Below, in pieces: positions 63,097-64,000 of a stretch of DNA of 64,000 nt (the first letter of the stretch is position 1; every line of letters starts with the position of its first letter). The stretch spans positions 117,245,900 to 117,309,899 of the forward strand of contig OY757025.1 in the NCBI GenBank assembly GCA_963580285.1. Reading direction: 5' to 3'. A model generated the notes under the pieces. That model had not been told where the DNA came from. It did no database searches and saw only the letters and a list, made by a program, of their open reading frames with translations. The translations under genes and the position numbers were made by a program. This DNA comes from Lucinisca nassula (taxonomy: Eukaryota; Mollusca; Bivalvia; Lucinida; Lucinidae).

Positions 63097-63835
63097 TGTA
63101 AATAGATTTCTTAAAGTGTATATAGGGTGACGGGGAAAGGACTGTCATTTTAATCCCGCAACTTGTCCTACGAAGATTACTCCTGAAGGAGGTGTGCCTT
63201 CATTGGCAGAAATTATTATAACCAGTAACCAGATGGCTAATGCTTAAAAAAAAATAAAAAATATGTTTCCGATTTCCCAACTAACCCATAAAATTGCCAT
63301 AGACACTTTTTTTCCCCGCAAAATCGAAAAAAAAACAACAACCAAGATTGACAACTGACTTGGTAAAAATTTTTCGCTACATATAATTTTTTCAGTACCG
63401 CATTGTTAGAAATAAACAATTGCCTGATTGACCGACACAGGTTAAAATTGCATTGAACAAATTTGGTCTCACCGTCGGGTGCCCGCCAGGCAATCCGAAT
63501 ATTTTTATTGCATTTTGTTCCATGGTTTTCGGAAGTGCAGGATGCATAAAACCGTGTCTTGGACGCATAAAAATGAACAATGGCGCACAATATTCGAATA
63601 ATTTCTCGCGGTATGACCCCTCTCTATAATCATAAAAAAGTACTGGTTACCACCCAGGAAATCCTGCTCGTAAAGCTCAGATGTGAGCGAGTAGCAGAAA
63701 TAGGAGAGAAAAAAAAAATCAGAATACTTAATTTTCTTTGAAGTCTGTTGTGACAAATAAAAATTATCGGAAACATGTTGTACCACCTACAGCGATAATC
63801 AGATGTGTCCATGCTTAAACAATCATAAATAATGC
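63097..63835. other. Unassigned non-coding sequence
   Basis: Several A-rich runs (63244-63262, 63326-63345, 63707-63719). The overlapping minus ORFs (up to 117 codons) have no recognisable domain, signal peptide or repeat, so I do not call them. Confidence 0.45.
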
Positions 63836-64000
63836 AGGTGTATGAATGTCATTTGACGTGTCACCAATAACCATTCTGACAGCTTTATGATGTACGGTAC
63901 TGTTGTGTAATCACTCAAGTATTTTCGCTAAGGATATCCATGAACAGAAGGATAAGCCTTCACAGAGGTGCAGGATGATCAAGGTCTTCGCTGGTCGCAC
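63836..64000 (+). mobile_element. LINE C-type 3' UTR fragment
   Basis: GGTGTATGAATGTCATTTGA and CGTGTCACCAATAACCATTC repeat 55789-55815 with a few mismatches and then continue (GACAGCTTTATGATGTACGG) to the window edge. It is a separate, strongly 5'-truncated copy, not the missing end of LINE C, because it overlaps the part that LINE C already has. Confidence 0.6.

Noticed and set aside
63237..63590. 117-codon minus-strand ORF as a small host gene
   Set aside because: No recognisable motif, low-complexity ends from A-rich runs, and overlapping ORFs of similar length in other frames.
63836..64000. Missing 3' end of LINE C displaced by 8 kb
   Set aside because: It repeats the part LINE C still has at 55789-55815, so it is another copy, not the continuation.
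1..64000. CRISPR arrays, bacterial operons or ribosome binding sites
   Set aside because: The repeats are long, diverged and TE-like, genes are LINE and PLE type, and SINEs with polymerase III boxes are present; the DNA is eukaryotic.

Overview
The window is eukaryotic, AT-rich and dominated by transposable elements (TEs) and their remains. I see no gene that is clearly a host gene. Tandem repeats ending in GACGG-type microsatellites plus small terminal palindromes, a SINE with a tRNA head, many palindromic MITEs, and abundant Penelope-like and LINE elements suggest a bivalve mollusc, probably a heterodont clam or mussel. The species call is inference from repeat style, not from a marker gene.

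Layout. 0-6.6 kb: a degenerate minisatellite-like array broken by a Tc1/mariner element, a pogo-like MITE holding a perfect 60-bp palindrome, Penelope 3' fragments and a stray piece of reverse transcriptase (RT). 6.6-17.6 kb: fold-back elements, MITEs with clear terminal inverted repeats (some nested) and two SINE families. 18.6-20.4 kb: a 5'-truncated LINE on the minus strand. 21.0-29.3 kb: a cluster of Penelope-like element (PLE) copies in both orientations.

29.35-42.55 kb: one decayed LINE broken by three insertions: a 7.8-kb block of tandem-repeat elements (29442-37243), a PLE flanked by a 6-bp duplication (37431-39402), and a short PLE 3' piece (40460-40710). 42.6-50.5 kb: the best-preserved coding part. 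An intact 885-aa ORF carries RNase H1, a PHD finger, a coiled coil and an SGNH-like domain. It is followed by an intact 1176-aa endonuclease-RT ORF of the same clade as the decayed LINE. Together they may be one nearly full-length retrotransposon with an unusual ORF1.

50.8-52.7 kb: a SINE split by a 1.6-kb DNA element. 52.7-55.8 kb: a second type of LINE with frameshifts and a changed catalytic motif. 55.8-61.8 kb: tandem-repeat elements, one family shared with 33-35.5 kb, interrupted by a hAT-like element with a perfect 8-bp target duplication. 61.8-64 kb: mostly unassigned sequence with a palindrome cluster and LINE scraps.

How the parts relate: the LINEs and PLEs supply RT machinery, and the SINEs, MITEs and tandem-repeat elements are probably non-autonomous dependants. 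The order of nesting gives a relative history of insertions.
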